This document shows, one piece after another, positions 48,949 through 63,731 of a stretch of 64,000 nucleotides of DNA. Under the pieces are notes generated by a model. The model saw only the letters and a program-made list of their open reading frames with translations, was not told the origin of the DNA and did no database searches. A program made the translations under genes and the position numbers. Source of the stretch: Dermatophagoides farinae (taxonomy: Eukaryota > Arthropoda > Arachnida > Sarcoptiformes > Pyroglyphidae); NCBI RefSeq assembly GCF_024713945.1, contig NC_134682.1, positions 930,001 through 994,000 of the forward strand, read 5' to 3'. Every line of letters begins with the position of its first letter. Positions within the stretch are counted from its first letter, which is position 1.

Positions 48949-51900
48949 TTAACGTAACTGCTGTGTGAACATAATGGAAACAAGGCCCATAATAAGGTAT
49001 ACGAATAAATGGCAGTATGATTGGCCATTGATGGCAGCATTGACTTTTAAATCACGTTTCTTTGCCAATACTTTATCAATGATGTGAATGACACCATTCA
49101 ATCCATGAATATCGGAGCTAATTATTTTGGCCCGTGTTCCTTCCCATTCGATATAAATTTCGCGTGCTAAAAAAAAAGAAAGAAATTTCTCATTACAATT
49201 TTGTATTGATTTTAAAAATAATACACTTTCAAACTTACTGGTAGGATCGGGTAAAATATTTAGTTCACCTTGAATAGTATCAACTTTTTTCACTGTTTGT
49301 TCCAAATCTTTTTTATTATATTGTCCTTTAGCTGAAATATGACGATCCAAAATCTGTTTTTTTCGATAAAAAATGTATTCAAATTAATTAACATATATGT
49401 TGAAAATAAAATTATTTCTATACATACAGCTCGTGAAATGGATGGATAGATGCCTTGATCAAGTTGTTTAAATTCGGATGGATTTGCCCTATCAAATTCC
49501 ATCCATGCTGTATTTGATGGTGCAAAAAATGTATAACGTTTATTTTTATCCAACAATTTTGAATTCCAATTCTGTGTGCCGCCTTGTGATCCAATCTTGA
49601 ATGTTTCATTCAACATTGGATTATTGATTAATTTTTCATATATTGTATTGAAAGGCATTCCAAGAACACGATCAATAATATGTAAAATACCATCAGATGC
49701 ACCTAAATCCGATAACGACGATGTTGCATTCACACCACCACTTTCAACAGTTAATCGTGCATTCGAATCGGTACCAACCAAACGAAACATAACAGGCACA
49801 CCATTTGCCGATGTATAATTAGCGAATCCTGCACCTGTCAACACATAATCAGATCAATAACAATTTAAATAAGACAAGCGTCAAGTCAAAACAATAAAAC
49901 TTACTTCTTTTAAGATCACTGAATGACACTTGTTGATAGACAACATGATTCAATAATAATTTTTTCATTTCATCAGAATCTTCACTGATACCGGCAAAAT
50001 TTTGATTATTATCCATCAAATTAGCGAATGCATTATCATCTGGTGCCAAAACGGTTTTATTGGAATTTTTTCCAATATTACTCAATACATCTGGATGTTT
50101 TTCCAATAATTTATAGAAACGTTTCAATTTATTTTGTTCACGTAGAAAATCTCTGATAGCCATATCCATCAACATCAAGGGTTTATCAATAATGTGAACA
50201 ACACCATTTTTCACCGGAATATTTGCCTTAATCATTCGACTTAATACACGGCCAGCCTTGTGGATAGCATCATTTTTTATCGTATTTGTTTGAATATAAT
50301 ACATTTGCTCCACAGTAAATCGAACAGTTTTATTAATGAATGAAAGTTCAACATCGACATTGTCTGTTTTAAAAAAAAATCATATCGTATAAGTTAAACA
50401 AGATAATCTAAATTTCTTTTTTTTCAACTTACCATCAAAAGCCATTGTATTATAGCTACGACGATCACCCATGGTTCGTATAAATAATGGTTTATCCTTG
50501 ATAACATGAGCTTTGACAACATATTCATCGAATTCTGGTGTACCACGGCTAGCAACTTTTGTTGGAATGAAAAATGTACCCGGTGTTGAAAATATTGATT
50601 CCAATTGTTTTTCCTGAACTTTTTGTAGAAATTTCGACATATCAAAATTATCCAATCCATAAATGGATGGTTCTTTAAGTAATTCCAATGCAGTTGGAGC
50701 GGTAGGTCGATTCGGTTTCAATGATGAAAGTACTTCATCGATAATATACAATGCTTGACCTTCAGCATTTGGTCCATTACCTTGTAAATCTTCAATAGCT
50801 TCAATGACAAAGGCATTGTTAACAAAATATGATTTCTCATCCGGTTTATATGGATTATAATCCGTTGTAGTCAGATAAAGTGGTGGAAATTGTCCATTCA
50901 ATGCATTTGCCGGTGAAGCTTCGGTCCATGATTCACGTTTAATTGTTGCTGATACTATTGAAACCAAAAAAAAAAATCGATTATAATTTCTATATGTCGA
51001 CACTCACTTACGCAACAACAACAACAACAAAACTCTGAATAAATGTTGATAATTGCTAATCAAAAATGACAGATTCTCACTTGATATTAATAAAACATGC
51101 TGATCATATATAGCGAAAAAAAAATCTCAACAAAAAAAATAATCTTTTTATCGATACGCAACAATAACTATCACGGGTATATTGTCTTATCATGATGATG
51201 ATGAAGACAACGGTGGCAACAGCGACGGCGGTCAGAAATCATTCGGCCATAAAAATCATCACCAACCATTATCATCATCGACAACAGCAGCAAAAAAAAT
51301 TCTCAAACAAAAAAAAAATAAAATAAGATCGGGTCATTACACCTGAGGTCTAGTAGTCTTATCGATTTTCTGGTACTCACACAACAACAACAACAGCAAA
51401 ACGTTCGTATCATTTCTCTTATTTCCTATTCACTTACTATCAATATATTCTGAAACAAAAAAAAAAAAAAAAAATTTCAACTTGTCATTTATGCGATCAA
51501 TTATTCATCATCCGATATTACAATTCTATATTCTAATGTTTTTTTTGTTCATTTTTCATATTCTACATGAATGAAATATATATCCACAAACACACACACA
51601 CACTCACACACTAAGATCATTTGGGCGTTGGCTACTGCTGATGATGTTGAATCATCATGATCATCTGAAATAATCATAAATTATTCAAGGGTAAAATAAA
51701 TAAAAAAAAACCATGTAAATTAGATTGGTTGAGTAAAAAAAAAATCAAGTTAAGCTTTCATCAATAATCTTATTTTTTTTCTCTCTCTCTCTCTCTCTCT
51801 CTGTGTATCTAACACAAACATGTACATACCAAGATGATATTGTAATAGATCCGAATTAAAACCATCCACTAGTTGTTGTTGAGAATTACGTTCCAAAAAC

Positions 51901-54900
51901 ATTTTTATAGCCTGATTAGTTGGTACAAATACTGTCATTTTCCATGATTTTAACATAAACGAATAGGCTGTATCATTTCCAATTAGATTTTTGAACTAAA
52001 AAAAAGAAAGAAACAAACAAAAAAAAACATCAATAAATTAGAAAAAAAACAATGACATTTACATTTGAATTATTTCAAATCAATTTGTTTATACAATACA
52101 GACAGACTAATGATGTTTTGTTTTAATTACGCTTTTAATTAAAAGAAACAAAATGATAATCAATCATTGAATGATTGATTATCATTTGAACATGATCATC
52201 ATTTGACATTTTATTGATTAACATTCAATCATTTAAAGCTTTAACATAATCGTAACATTAAGACAAACATTTTGATGGACATTTAAACACACCGATTTAA
52301 AATTAATCAAAAATTTCAACCGAACTAAGTCTATGGTGGTGGTTTAATGTTTTATTTGGCAGCTTTTTTTTCTTTATCAATCAACCAACCATCATTACCA
52401 TTTATTCAAAAGAATTCTTTAAATCAACAAACACAAATGTTGAGAACAAGATAGTAGAGTAGTAGAAAGACACTTCCTTTTACACAATGATCAAGGGGTA
52501 TTATCATCAACCAAAAAAAAAAAAAAAAAACCGACGATTACCATTGATGATGTTGATGACAACTTCTGGCGACGATGATTGTCCACCATAATCATCATTA
52601 TAATTTTTATTATCGTCAGTGTTATGTTACCATCATCATTATTATTATAAATGATAATATCTTTTTTTTTTTTTTTGTTGCCCCAGTAGTTACCATCACC
52701 ATCATCATCATAATTATGCTACAGCATCGAAATCAATCCTCCAGAAAAAAAATACCATCCATCCATCCATCCATCCACAATAAACAATGTTGTTATATGA
52801 TTCAATCGTAAAAGATTATCCATTATCATCAATGATATATTCACGATCATCATGATCATTCTATACACATACTTTTTTTTCATATATCGAAAAATCATAA
52901 TGATCAGACATTGAATCATTGAATAGATCGACGACCTTTAAGTTTTTTTTTTTTGCTTTCACAATGACTTTATTTCAATTCAATTCAATATATTATTATT
53001 ATTATTGTTTCAACCAACCAGTCAAAACGAATATATCAATAGAATATTTATTTTCGGTAAAAAAAATCGAGAGAGAAAGAGAAAGAAAGAAGGAAACTCT
53101 ATTTTCACACACAAAAAAATCCTCGCTCTCTCTCTCTGGCTTGCTTATCATCATCATTCTTGTTGTTGTTTTTGTTTCGCATTTCTGGCCATAATTATGG
53201 TTATATAACATTAAATTCAGCTAGTCAGCTAGAGAAAACAAAACGAGAATAGCCATAGATTATATTTTACACACACACACACACACACACATACACAAGA
53301 AAACATAATTGCTCACTTTATTTTTTTTTTTTTTTTTATTCGGATGTGATCATCATCAAAATTTCTTCAATTTTTTTGTTGTTGTTGTTGTTGCCCCTCT
53401 TAAATAAATGTTCATCATCATTATTATTATCATCATCATCGGACGTTGCGTAAATTTACGGAGGTGTTGCGACTATACTAGTGTGGTAGTAGTAATAAAA
53501 AATGGTGGTAATGATTAAGGTAGAGAGAGAATCGTTTGTTTTTTCCAAGAAATTCAACAAAAAAAACATCATCTTAGTCATGATGTGTGGACAAACCATA
53601 TCACTTATAGCCAAAAAATACTGACACACACACAACCAATGGATATCAAAAAGAATTTATCATTCATTTTCAAAAATATGAAAAAGTCAACCCAATCATA
53701 ACCAAACAACAACAGACAACAACAAGCCTATAAGGACAAACAATTATTATTATCATCATCATTCAGTGATGATGATAATGATGATAATCATAAGTCATCA
53801 TCATCAATACTAGATAAAACTGTGTATAGAAGAAAGAAAAATGGCCAAACCTGACAGATTATCATCTTATATACAACAACAAACAAACAAACAAACAAAC
53901 AGACAAATAGAAGATCAAAAAAAACAGAATAAATTTATTCTAACTGAATAATTGACTATATGATTGACTGACTGACTGAATGGTTATATACACTAAATAT
54001 GGTGAATTGAATTCAATGAATGAAAATTGTTTGATCGACAGCCATTCATGACGATGACTCCAAACAAAAAAGGCCATGACCTATGACATGTTTATGTATC
54101 TAAGAAAGTTACAAGTGTATGAATGAATGATGAAAAGAGACACTTGTTATTTATTTGTACAACAGTCAACGATGAAAACAAAAAAAAAATTTGAAATTCA
54201 CAGCATTTGTTATGTAATTGTTTACCAAATTGTTATCGATTGTAATTTATAATATAAAAAACTTTTCCTTTACTATACCCACGTATCAATCGAATCATAT
54301 ACATTCATGGTCAGGAAAAAAAATGACAAAACGACAATCGAACTGAAGAGACAGAGAGGCAAAAGTAAAGATAAGAAAATCAAAAACTAGACTACATACA
54401 ATACGGGCGTGTACAAACACAAATACACACGAACACCGGAAAAAGATTTTTTTTTTATTTATTCACATTCAAATCAACTGGAGGGAGAGAGAGTGAGATA
54501 GCAAAAAAAAAATCAAGAAATTTATTGGAAAATATAAAAAAAAATCTTGCATATAAAAGATTTGACAAATATTTACATATATAAATAAATGCTCTATATA
54601 TTTTCATTCTATTTAGTAATGAAATTGATTTTTTTTCTCTCTCTCTCTCTAGATGTTCTTGATTTTTGTTCTGTCATATGTGTCAAATAAAATTCAAGTG
54701 TGTGTGTGTGTGTGCGTGTCGAGTGTGTATTTGATTGTTTGTATATATCGAATAGCGCCCCGGAAATATTGACCGACAAATACACAAACACATGCACATA
54801 CACACAAACAGGGTATATATGAATGTAGGTTGATCAAGTCATATCTAATCACGACAACCAATAGCAGCAGCAACAACAACAACAACAACAACAGAAAACA

Positions 54901-57245
54901 ATTTGATTAATTCGATAAAAACCGGATATAACCAATCATTGAATTGATTTCTTTTTTTTCTGGTTCATTACGTTTGTACCCAATTTTTCTTTTTTTTTCA
55001 TTCACATCAATGCCAATGTCATCAAAAAAAAAAAAACAAAAACAAAAAATTCAATCATCATCATCCTATTTTTTGATGACCAAAACCGAAATAAATGTCC
55101 ATCAATCACGTATTCACCTGCCAATCAATCAATCAATCAATCAAAACAAAAGAGGCACATGCATTTTTTTCTCTAAATAAATAAATTCAGTATGAATAAA
55201 CAAAATTTTTTACATCAAAAAAAATAAACATTAATTAACTGATGATGGTAATTAATTATCTATATATTACATTCACAAAAAAAAATCAATCAATCAATCA
55301 ATCAGTGATGTTAAATAATTCGTTATACAAACAAATAAAAAATGAAAGAATTTTTGGTTTCTAATTGAATTTCATTTGTAAATAGCAAAATGAAGAAAAA
55401 CGAACGTGCCATACCCATTGAATCATTAATTTTTTTTGTGATTCTAACTTGATGATCATTCGTTACGTCCATCACATTTTTGGACATTCAATTTGGTTAC
55501 AACAACAACAACAAAAAACCGTCCATCATGATTATTGAAAATCAGAAAAAAACCAAAATTCATCAAGTGCAATGTACGAGAGATTACACACACAGCAAAC
55601 ACCCACACACACACACATTTGGATTTTTCTATTTGCACCAAAGTGGTGTTTGTTTTATCATCGAAAAAAAGTAAGCTCTAAAACAAACAGATAATAAATA
55701 AACAAAAAAAACCGGGAAACGAAACGAAAAAAAAAATCTAAATCAAACATCATCATTTCCAATAATCGATGAATAGACAAAATTTTGAAATGATGATGAA
55801 TTTTTTTTTCAAAAATCAAATCAACAACCTAACCAAAATAAAAAAAAATCGATCAATGTGTGTAATAGTATGTGAAACATGGTAACAAGAAAACAAAAAA
55901 ACCCAAACTGGTGACACCCAATCATTTATTCTTTTTCAAATATTAACCAAAATGAAAATGAAAGCCATTAATGTCACCCAGGTGAATGGCAAGCAACATT
56001 ACTTTCTTTCTCTTTCTTTTTTTTGTCCAATTAATCAATAGCAATGCAAAACAAAACAAAACAAAAAACAAAACCAAACAGAAAACTATTGACTCATCGT
56101 TATGGCACATAACAACGGAAATATGAATATTGCTCACAGACACACACACACACACAAATTGTGGTTAGTTACGTTTACAATTCATCATCGTTTAACACAT
56201 CCGTAAAACACCGGCATTAAATCACAAAAAAAAATTTCATACAAATTCCATGTACTTTTGACATTTCAAATAATTCTGGTGGGTAACCATAGAAACTATT
56301 GTCATTATTGTTTTTTTTTTGTTTTCTAGCAAAAGAAAAAAAGAAATTATTTCAAAATATCGATTCAAATATAGAGAATGAATGATTCATTCATTCGTGT
56401 TTCAATCAATAAATGATGAATGAACATCTGCCGAATAATCACACAATCAACCAACCAACTAACTGACAGTAAAACAATCTATAGAGAGATGATCAAAGAT
56501 TGATGACCTAAAAATCACAATAGTGGTGGTGGAAATTTAATTTTGTTCATCATCATCATCATCATCATTCTTCGATGTGAAGCTAATTAATGATTGGAAA
56601 ATCAATCGACTAAAAATAAATTTTTTTTTTAAAGAAAAAACAAATTACTGATTAATTAACCATAAACAAAAAAAAATGATGATGATGCTATTAAAGTAAT
56701 CGATCAATTAAAAAAGTATTTTTTTTTTGATATTCGTAACGAATTTTGAAATTGAAAATCAAAAAAAAAAAGAAGAAAAGAAGAAAACTCACCATTGAAA
56801 GTTCCGGATTCTCTGAGATCACTTGAAAGGCGTTGTTATTATTATATTGTGCTGCTTGCACTGCCGTTATAAGATTACTACAATTGATTAATTGTAATAA
56901 AAATATCGGTAATAATAATGTATTCATTATGGAAATTAAGGCCAAACAATAATTATTGAACCAATTTTTATGTTGATGTTTTATTTGATTATTATTATGA
57001 TGATGATGATGATTATAACATTGTTTTTGTTGTTGATTTTTATTATCATTTGTTTGATGATATACACTATATTCATCTGATGATGATTGTTGTTGTTGTT
57101 GTTGATCATTATTCATTTTCAATGACTGTTGTTTTTGATGATGATGATGATGAAATATATTGGAAATCGAATAATGATCATTATCATCATCATCATCATT
57201 CGAATAACCGTTTCCATAGCATCTTTGTCTATTGATTGGGAACAT
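48949..57245 (-). CDS. Four-FAS1-domain adhesion protein (Fasciclin-1 / midline fasciclin type)
   Basis: Extracellular cell-adhesion protein. Exons 57245-56793, 51995-51830, 51449-51438, 50954-50433, 50363-49905, 49834-49428, 49353-49239 and 49166-48949 close in phase to 783 residues; intron 1 is about 4.8 kb. Exon 1 ends FQVISENPELSM and exon 2 resumes FKNLIGNDTAYSFM, the start of the first FAS1 domain, which supports the long join. Each FAS1 unit ends in a recognisable H/YIID box (LYIIDEVLSS; VVHIIDKPLM; ILHIIDRVLG; VIHIIDKVLA), giving four domains over about residues 143-750. The C-terminus is hydrophobic (CHLFVYLIMGLVSIMF) and could be a GPI-attachment signal, as in Drosophila Fas1. The signal sequence lies unusually deep (about residues 100-130, LLPIFLLQLINCSNLITAVQ) after a Gln/His/Asn-rich leader; translation may start at the Met just before it (MNTLLLP). 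Confidence 0.88.
51438..51449 (-). CDS. 12-nt microexon of the FAS1 gene
   Basis: Flanked by a strong acceptor (TTTGTTTCAG) and a consensus donor (GTAAGT) on the minus strand. It encodes AATATATTGATA, entered and left in phase 1, turning the junction into HLG-EYID-ISATIKRESW. Skipping it also keeps the frame (12 is a multiple of 3), removing four residues at the H-box region of the first FAS1 domain. Confidence 0.75.
51996..56792. other. Large first intron of the FAS1 gene
   Basis: 4.8 kb of simple-repeat DNA: A/T homopolymers, (CA/TG)n (53273-53292; 54699-54716), (GAT)n, a CCAT tandem at 52757-52776, and CT/GA tracts. No internal exon with protein-like content found; many regulatory elements could sit here unseen. 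Confidence 0.6.
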
Positions 57246-60200
57246 TTTTTTTTCAATGATTTTTTCGTTCTTTTTGAAAAAATCGTTGTTGTTGTTGTTG
57301 TTTGTGAGTTGGAAAAACCACTGTTATTCGGATATTTTTTTTCGATTACTCAGGCTTGATCGTCGTTGTCGGTTTTTGTTGTTGTTGTTGTTGTCGTATT
57401 GAATATTGATTGAAAATCACACACACAGATCACATTTGTGTTCGGTTTTTTACATTCATTCAAAAAAAATTGTAATTGATCACACGCTATTATTCATTCA
57501 ATTTTATTCAATCATTCGATTAAATTGATGATGTCGATGATTGAAGAGATTGATCGGTGAACAAGAAAAAAAAATCGGACAATTCGATTAAGAAATGGCA
57601 AAGATTTCAAATTTCAAACAATAAAGTCGAAATAGTAGCCAGGCAAGATTCGAAATCAAAAAAAATTTGATTATCATCATATTTCCAATATATAAAAAAC
57701 GACCGGTTTCAATTTTCAATTTCAGCCCAAAAACGTTGTCATTGTTGTTGTTGTTGTTTTTGATTTTCCGGCAAATTTAGTTGACAAGAAAAATAAAGAA
57801 ATTTGAATCAAAAAAATTATTGGTTCGATTCAATCGAATCATTTGAACATAGAAAAAAAAACTTACCCGTCCAAAAAAAAATTGAATCAATTTCCGGCCT
57901 TATAAAAACAAATTGATTTGATTGATTGATTGATTGAATGTCAATTTTTGGATTGATTGACGACAAAATGACAAACAACACATAAACAGGGACCAGACAC
58001 AATACAATTTTGTTTCTGGATCAAATACCGCCGCCGTCGCCGCTGTCGTAGTAGTAGAAGTAGTAGCGAAAAACCGAAAAAAATCCAACAAAACTAAACC
58101 AAACCAAACCAAACCCAACGATCAAAAATTTTGTTTTCAAATCAAACAAGAAACAAAAATTCAAATTCACTATGTTTGCATAGAGTGAAATAATCAATCG
58201 TTTTGAACCAAACGAAAGAAATAAAAAAAAATCGTTTAAAAATCATCCACACAACAGGCAACCATAAAGGTTTCAATTAAAAAAAAAAAAATTCATTCGA
58301 ATCATCAAACAACAAGACCACTACTACCACCACTGTAAATGCCCATAGAGTGAATTCAAATTACTGGTGAGAATGAAGCAAATGGCGAACCAAACAGAAA
58401 AAACTATTATGGCCGAACAAAAAAAAAACATGAAAATGAATATTTTCAATCTATCGACTCTTCTTGTGTTTGGTCGTTTTTTTTTTAATTGACAATTTGC
58501 TGGCCATTCTACTGCCACCACCACCACAATTGTATGATGTTTATAAATTATGCCACCACCACCACTACTATACCACTACTTGAAATTGGATACAAAAAAA
58601 AACCGTCGTCGTATTCAAAAAAAAAAAAAAAAATCGAATAGATGAAACCGGCTAAAGTTAAGCTAGTTCTTCTAGGTCTGGAACATTTCAAACAAATACA
58701 CACACACACACACACACGGGTGTGTGTGTGTGTGCATGCGTTCGTAAAAATACAGTATTGACACGACTATTTTGACATTTCATAGATTGATTGAATTTTA
58801 TATCATCATCATTCACATCTATGTGTAGTTTGTGTGTGTGATAAAAGTGTTAAGACAAACTGGAAATGGAAATGAACTTGTTTTGTTTTCTTTTGAATAC
58901 AGCCATTCAGCAGAGATGGACTGTTGAAGATGGACTGTATCCATTTTACCTACCCTGGTTGAAACCTGTATTTCGAATATATTTTTTTTATTTTATTTGG
59001 CAAGACAAGAAAATCATTACCTGTGTGTGTGTGTGTGTGTGCATGTTTTTGTGCTACTACTCTACTACCATATTCATGAACATCATCATAGACACACACA
59101 CACACACCTTATTTTTCTTGTTGCACACCATCAAGGTGTAAAATTTTTATTTTTATTCGTCATTTTTTTCTGATTTTTTTTTTCTTGAATTAATCATCAA
59201 AATGCACATGCGTAATCAAAAGCTTTTCAATATATCTGCAATGCTGTTTCATGCAGCAGCAGCAGCAGCTTCAAAAAAGGAGGGAGGGTATGTTGTACAT
59301 GCATGTGTCTGTGTTGATGATGATTTGTTCAATCAAAATATTGACGAATGAATAGCCAGAAACATTTGCGCCATCTTGTGTGATGTGAGTGAATAAATTT
59401 TTTCATAGAGCAATAAATTCCATAGTTTTGAAAAACGTTCGATAGATGGCAATAAAAAAAGAAGAAAAAATTGAAAATCCAAAAAAAATGAAATAAACAA
59501 AAATGAAAAATATGAAAATCGATGACAATTTTTGTTTTCTTTTGCTTTTGTTGTTTACACTTATTTACATTAGAAACTTATATTATGTGTGTGTGTTGTC
59601 ATGCCAATAAAATAATATGGCATAATGGCAATGGCATATATTTATTTACACATTCATACACAATTTAAATTCAAGGTTTCCAATCATTGACTTTGGTGTT
59701 TTTTTTTTTTTTTTTTTGAAAAAATGAATGGAAAACAATTGATGATGATAAGGAGGGTTAATTGTGAGATTGATGACAAATTTTGTGGTTATAGTGGTGG
59801 TTTATTATTGTTTTGGAATCATGGGAAAAAAATACCCGAAAAAAATCGAAAATAAAATCTCTTGTTATTGTTTACGTTGATTTGTGTTCCAAAACAATGT
59901 ATATGGAGTTCTTTGACACTTTTTTTGTGAGGGGGAGGGAGCAAGTGAAAAAATAAAATAATGAAATCAACAACCTTCAAAACAAAACAGATCGATTATT
60001 TGGGATGGAATTTTTTTTTCTTTATTTTTGTTTTTTTACGCAACGATCAAACCAAAAAAAAAAAAAATAACAATCCCTGAATTATAGATTTTTTTTCACC
60101 TATAAAATCTGTTTTAATATCACACACACACACACATACAGAATCTGGTTGATGGATCGATCAATCGATTGATCGTATCCATATACAACATTTAAACCAA

Positions 60201-63200
60201 ACAAAAAAAAATTAGAATTTCAAAAATACGTACGTCGTTTATGAATTCGCAATTATACACATTGTGTTGTTATGCTTCTACCACACACACACACATTTTG
60301 TTTTTTTGTTTTCACATTTTCCGCTTTCACTTTTTTTCACCTCTACTACGAATACTAATACTACTACTACAAAGGCGCAATTCTCAAATCACATCACATC
60401 ATTCATTTATTATTGTCCTCAAAATTTGATACCAGCTCAAACCACTCAAACATACATACAGAGAAAGATCTTTAGATTGATCATCATCATCATCATCACC
60501 GTCTTTGGATGTACTTAAAACAAACGAAAAAATAAAAACAACGTGATATTCAACACACACACACAACATTAAAACCATTTGTTGTTGCTGGTAGTAGTAT
60601 GAAAATGTATTAAATTTCTATATGTGTTAATGAATTTATGCTACTACAACTGCGAAATTCTACCACTACCAAAGCACGCCAATATTTTTTTTTTTTTTTT
60701 TTTGTATTTTTCATTTTCGATGCTTATAATTTTTCCTTTTTGCACTTTATTTTTGTTGTGTTTTTCTTTGCTGATTTCGTCGTTCTTGTTATTATTATTA
60801 TTATTACATTATCATTACTATTATTGTTTTTTTTTCTGGTGTGCTTGTGTGTGATATATATAACATATATATATCTGGGTGATGTGTTATAACTTTCTCA
60901 ACTTTTTTTTTTTTTGCTTGCGTGTTTCGAGAGAATCCATTTCCAAAAAAAAAACTGCTGCTCTGTTCTGTTCTGTTCGGTTCGGTTCGGTTTTTTTTTT
61001 GGTCCCAAGAACGAAAAAAACAAAAACAACAATGTTTATCCATCAGTGTGTAAAGTGAAATGAAATGATATGAAAAAGAATCTTGATCGACTAAAAATGG
61101 TAAAGAAATTTTGTTTTTTATCCTTTTTTTTTTGGTTGATGATTGTTGTTGTACTATAAAAATCAATATTGATGATGGTCGCTTGGTTTGTTGGTTGGTT
61201 GGTTGTTAAAAATAACCTCTAAATGTTTTTTTTTTCATTTGGATTCTTTCTTTTGGTTTGTTTGTTTGTGTTTGCACATGGTTATTTCTTATTTCTCTTG
61301 CTCATTATTTTCAATACATTCATTTGCATCATCATCATCATCACCACCACCACCACCATCGTCTATTCCAAGATATCATTGTGTGTGTGTGTGTGTGTGT
61401 TGTGATGAAATAGAAATTAAGAATTCAGATGACCAAAACCAAGAATTCAATTGATGATCATTTAAACATAGAAAAAAATTTTTTTTTCCAATACAATTTT
61501 TCCATAATCATCACATTATCCAAAATATTTTGTTGTTGTTGTTGTTGTTTTTTTTCCACTTTATCAATGATCATCAAGTCAACGAGACAGCGACAAAATT
61601 ATTTTCATATTTTTTTTTTTTTTTTTTTTTTTGGGAAAATCTGAATCCGTGTGTGTGTGTGTGTGTGTGTTATGGATTTTTAATAATAACCATACACACA
61701 CACACACATAATCTCATTGATTGATAAGATAATCATGTTGTCGTGTGTGTGTGTGTGTGTGTTTAAAGTGTAAATTGATAAAATGAAAAAATGACAATAT
61801 TACTGATAAACACCAAGGCAACGATAATAATTATTTGATATTTGGTATAGTAAACTAGTGTGATTTGTTGTTGTTATTGTGATATATTTTTTTTTTCTCT
61901 TTTCGGTGAACCCACAAACATCGTGATTATGATGATTGATTGATGGGTAGCCATAGCAAAAAAAAAAAAAAAAATATGATTGATTGGTAGGTTTTTTCTT
62001 GATTAATATTTGATTATTATTGATCGATTTTGGATCCAGTTAGCTTCTTTCTTGTGTGTGTGTGTTTGCATGTGTGCATGTGTTGTTTTCCATTTTCACA
62101 ATTATCGGTTTTTTGTTTCATTATTTTGGATCCATTTATTTTTTTATGATTCAAGTTGTAATTCCAATCAAAGGTAAGTTGTGATCATCAATTTGATGAT
62201 GTGATGATGAAGATGTCAAGGATTTACATGTGAAACTAATGATGATGATGATGATAATAGTATGGTTGATTGTTTTCTTTGATTTTTCATCATCATCATT
62301 TCTCTTTTCTTGGAGAAATTTACTTTGAGAAATGAGTGGTTGTCCTTTTTTTTCCATTGAAAAAAAAGAGTCAGATTGAATGTAGAGAGAGAGAGAGAGA
62401 GAGAGAGATGTTGAAATTTGTTGAAAAAAAATAAAAGACAACAAACAAACAAACAAGAAATGAATGAGAAAGTTTGTTGTTATTTTTCTGATATTTTGTT
62501 GAAAAAAAATAATAAATTTTTTATTTTGATTTTTTTTTTTATTTTTGAAGGTTAAATGAATGAACAAAACAACGAAAACATGCCTATAAATATTATTGTG
62601 GCCACGTTCGTTTGTTTGTTTGTTTGTTTGTTGGTTGGTTGATTGGTGCAAATTGTTGTCTGTGTTTATTCGTAGTGTTGTGGATAGAAAAATGAATGAA
62701 TGAATGAGAGGAAATCCAATGAAAAATCAATTGATTAGTGTTAAGGTTAAGATCCATTGATTATGATGATGATGATAGGGTATTGATGAAAGAATTTTTT
62801 TCAAGCAAAAAAAAAAAATTAAAAACACGTGTTTCATCATCATACACACTTGTTTTCCTGTTTGGTTGATTGGTGTGAGAATGGGATGGTGAGAAAGCAA
62901 ATTTGAAATTAATTTTTTTTTTAGTGCGTGAGTGGATAGAATGAATAGTGTTTCTCAAAAAAAAAAATTTGAAACCAAAAAAAAAAATGAAATGCAACAA
63001 CAAAAACAAAACGCCCACCATTTTTTTTTTTGCATCAAAAAAAAAATGATGATGATGATGATGATCAACAAACAACCAACCCAGTATATATATATTTTTT
63101 TCCAATTTATAATCAATGAAAGAATTTCAATCATTTCAATACATTGCCCAAGTGTGTGTGTGTGTGTGTACATAAAACACTGGTAGCCATTTATCAATAT

Positions 63201-63731
63201 TTTTTGATGATGATGATGATGATGATCACAACCATATGTGTATGTGCTATTTTTATATTGCAATCAATTTTCAATTTTTTTTTCTTTTTATATAAACACC
63301 ACCATTACACTGTGAGAAAATTTTATGTGTTTCTTTAAAATTGTCAAGGTGATGTTTTGTGTTTGTGTGTGTGTGTGTGTTTTAATTTTGTTTTTCTGTT
63401 TGCTAAATGCTGACCACCACCCCCCATCACCACCCCAGCAGTGTGTAGAGATATTTCCTCCTCCTATCCACCATCACCAACAACAACAACAAGATTTTTT
63501 GTTCGATTCTGATAATAACTGTTTGTTTTTTGGATTTTAATTTTGTTTTTTTTTTCTATTTTCCATTTATCATCACAGGTCTTTATTGTGGCTTAACCTT
63601 GTGCATTTGGATTTATATCCGGTGAATCATTTTTTTTTCAGTGTTTTTTTTCTTTGTCAACCAAAATCTTGTCTTCACCAATAATAATGTAGAGTAGTGG
63701 ATGAAATCAAAAACAAAATCAGTGTAAAACA
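57246..63731. other. Long intergenic region, repeats only
   Basis: About 6.5 kb upstream of the FAS1 gene (-) and of whatever begins at 63732 (+). Contains CA/TG tracts including two arranged as inverted repeats (58703-58734; 61649-61708), GTTCG/GTTCT tandems at 60961-60990, CAGCAG at 59254-59268 and poly-T runs. An AG acceptor-like site (TCATCACAG at about 63572-63580) could begin a 5' UTR exon. No coding signal seen. Confidence 0.6.
58703..58734. repeat. (CA)n/(TG)n inverted repeat
   Basis: A CA tract at 58698-58717 meets a TG tract at 58720-58734 with only GG between, so 15-nt arms are exact reverse complements. Pure alternating purine-pyrimidine on both sides favours Z-DNA or cruciform extrusion; this is a structural possibility only. 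Confidence 0.8.

Noticed and set aside
62151-62651. 166-residue minus-strand frame
   Set aside because: Made of Thr-Asn-Gln, Ser-Leu and Ile repeats from microsatellites; no domain.
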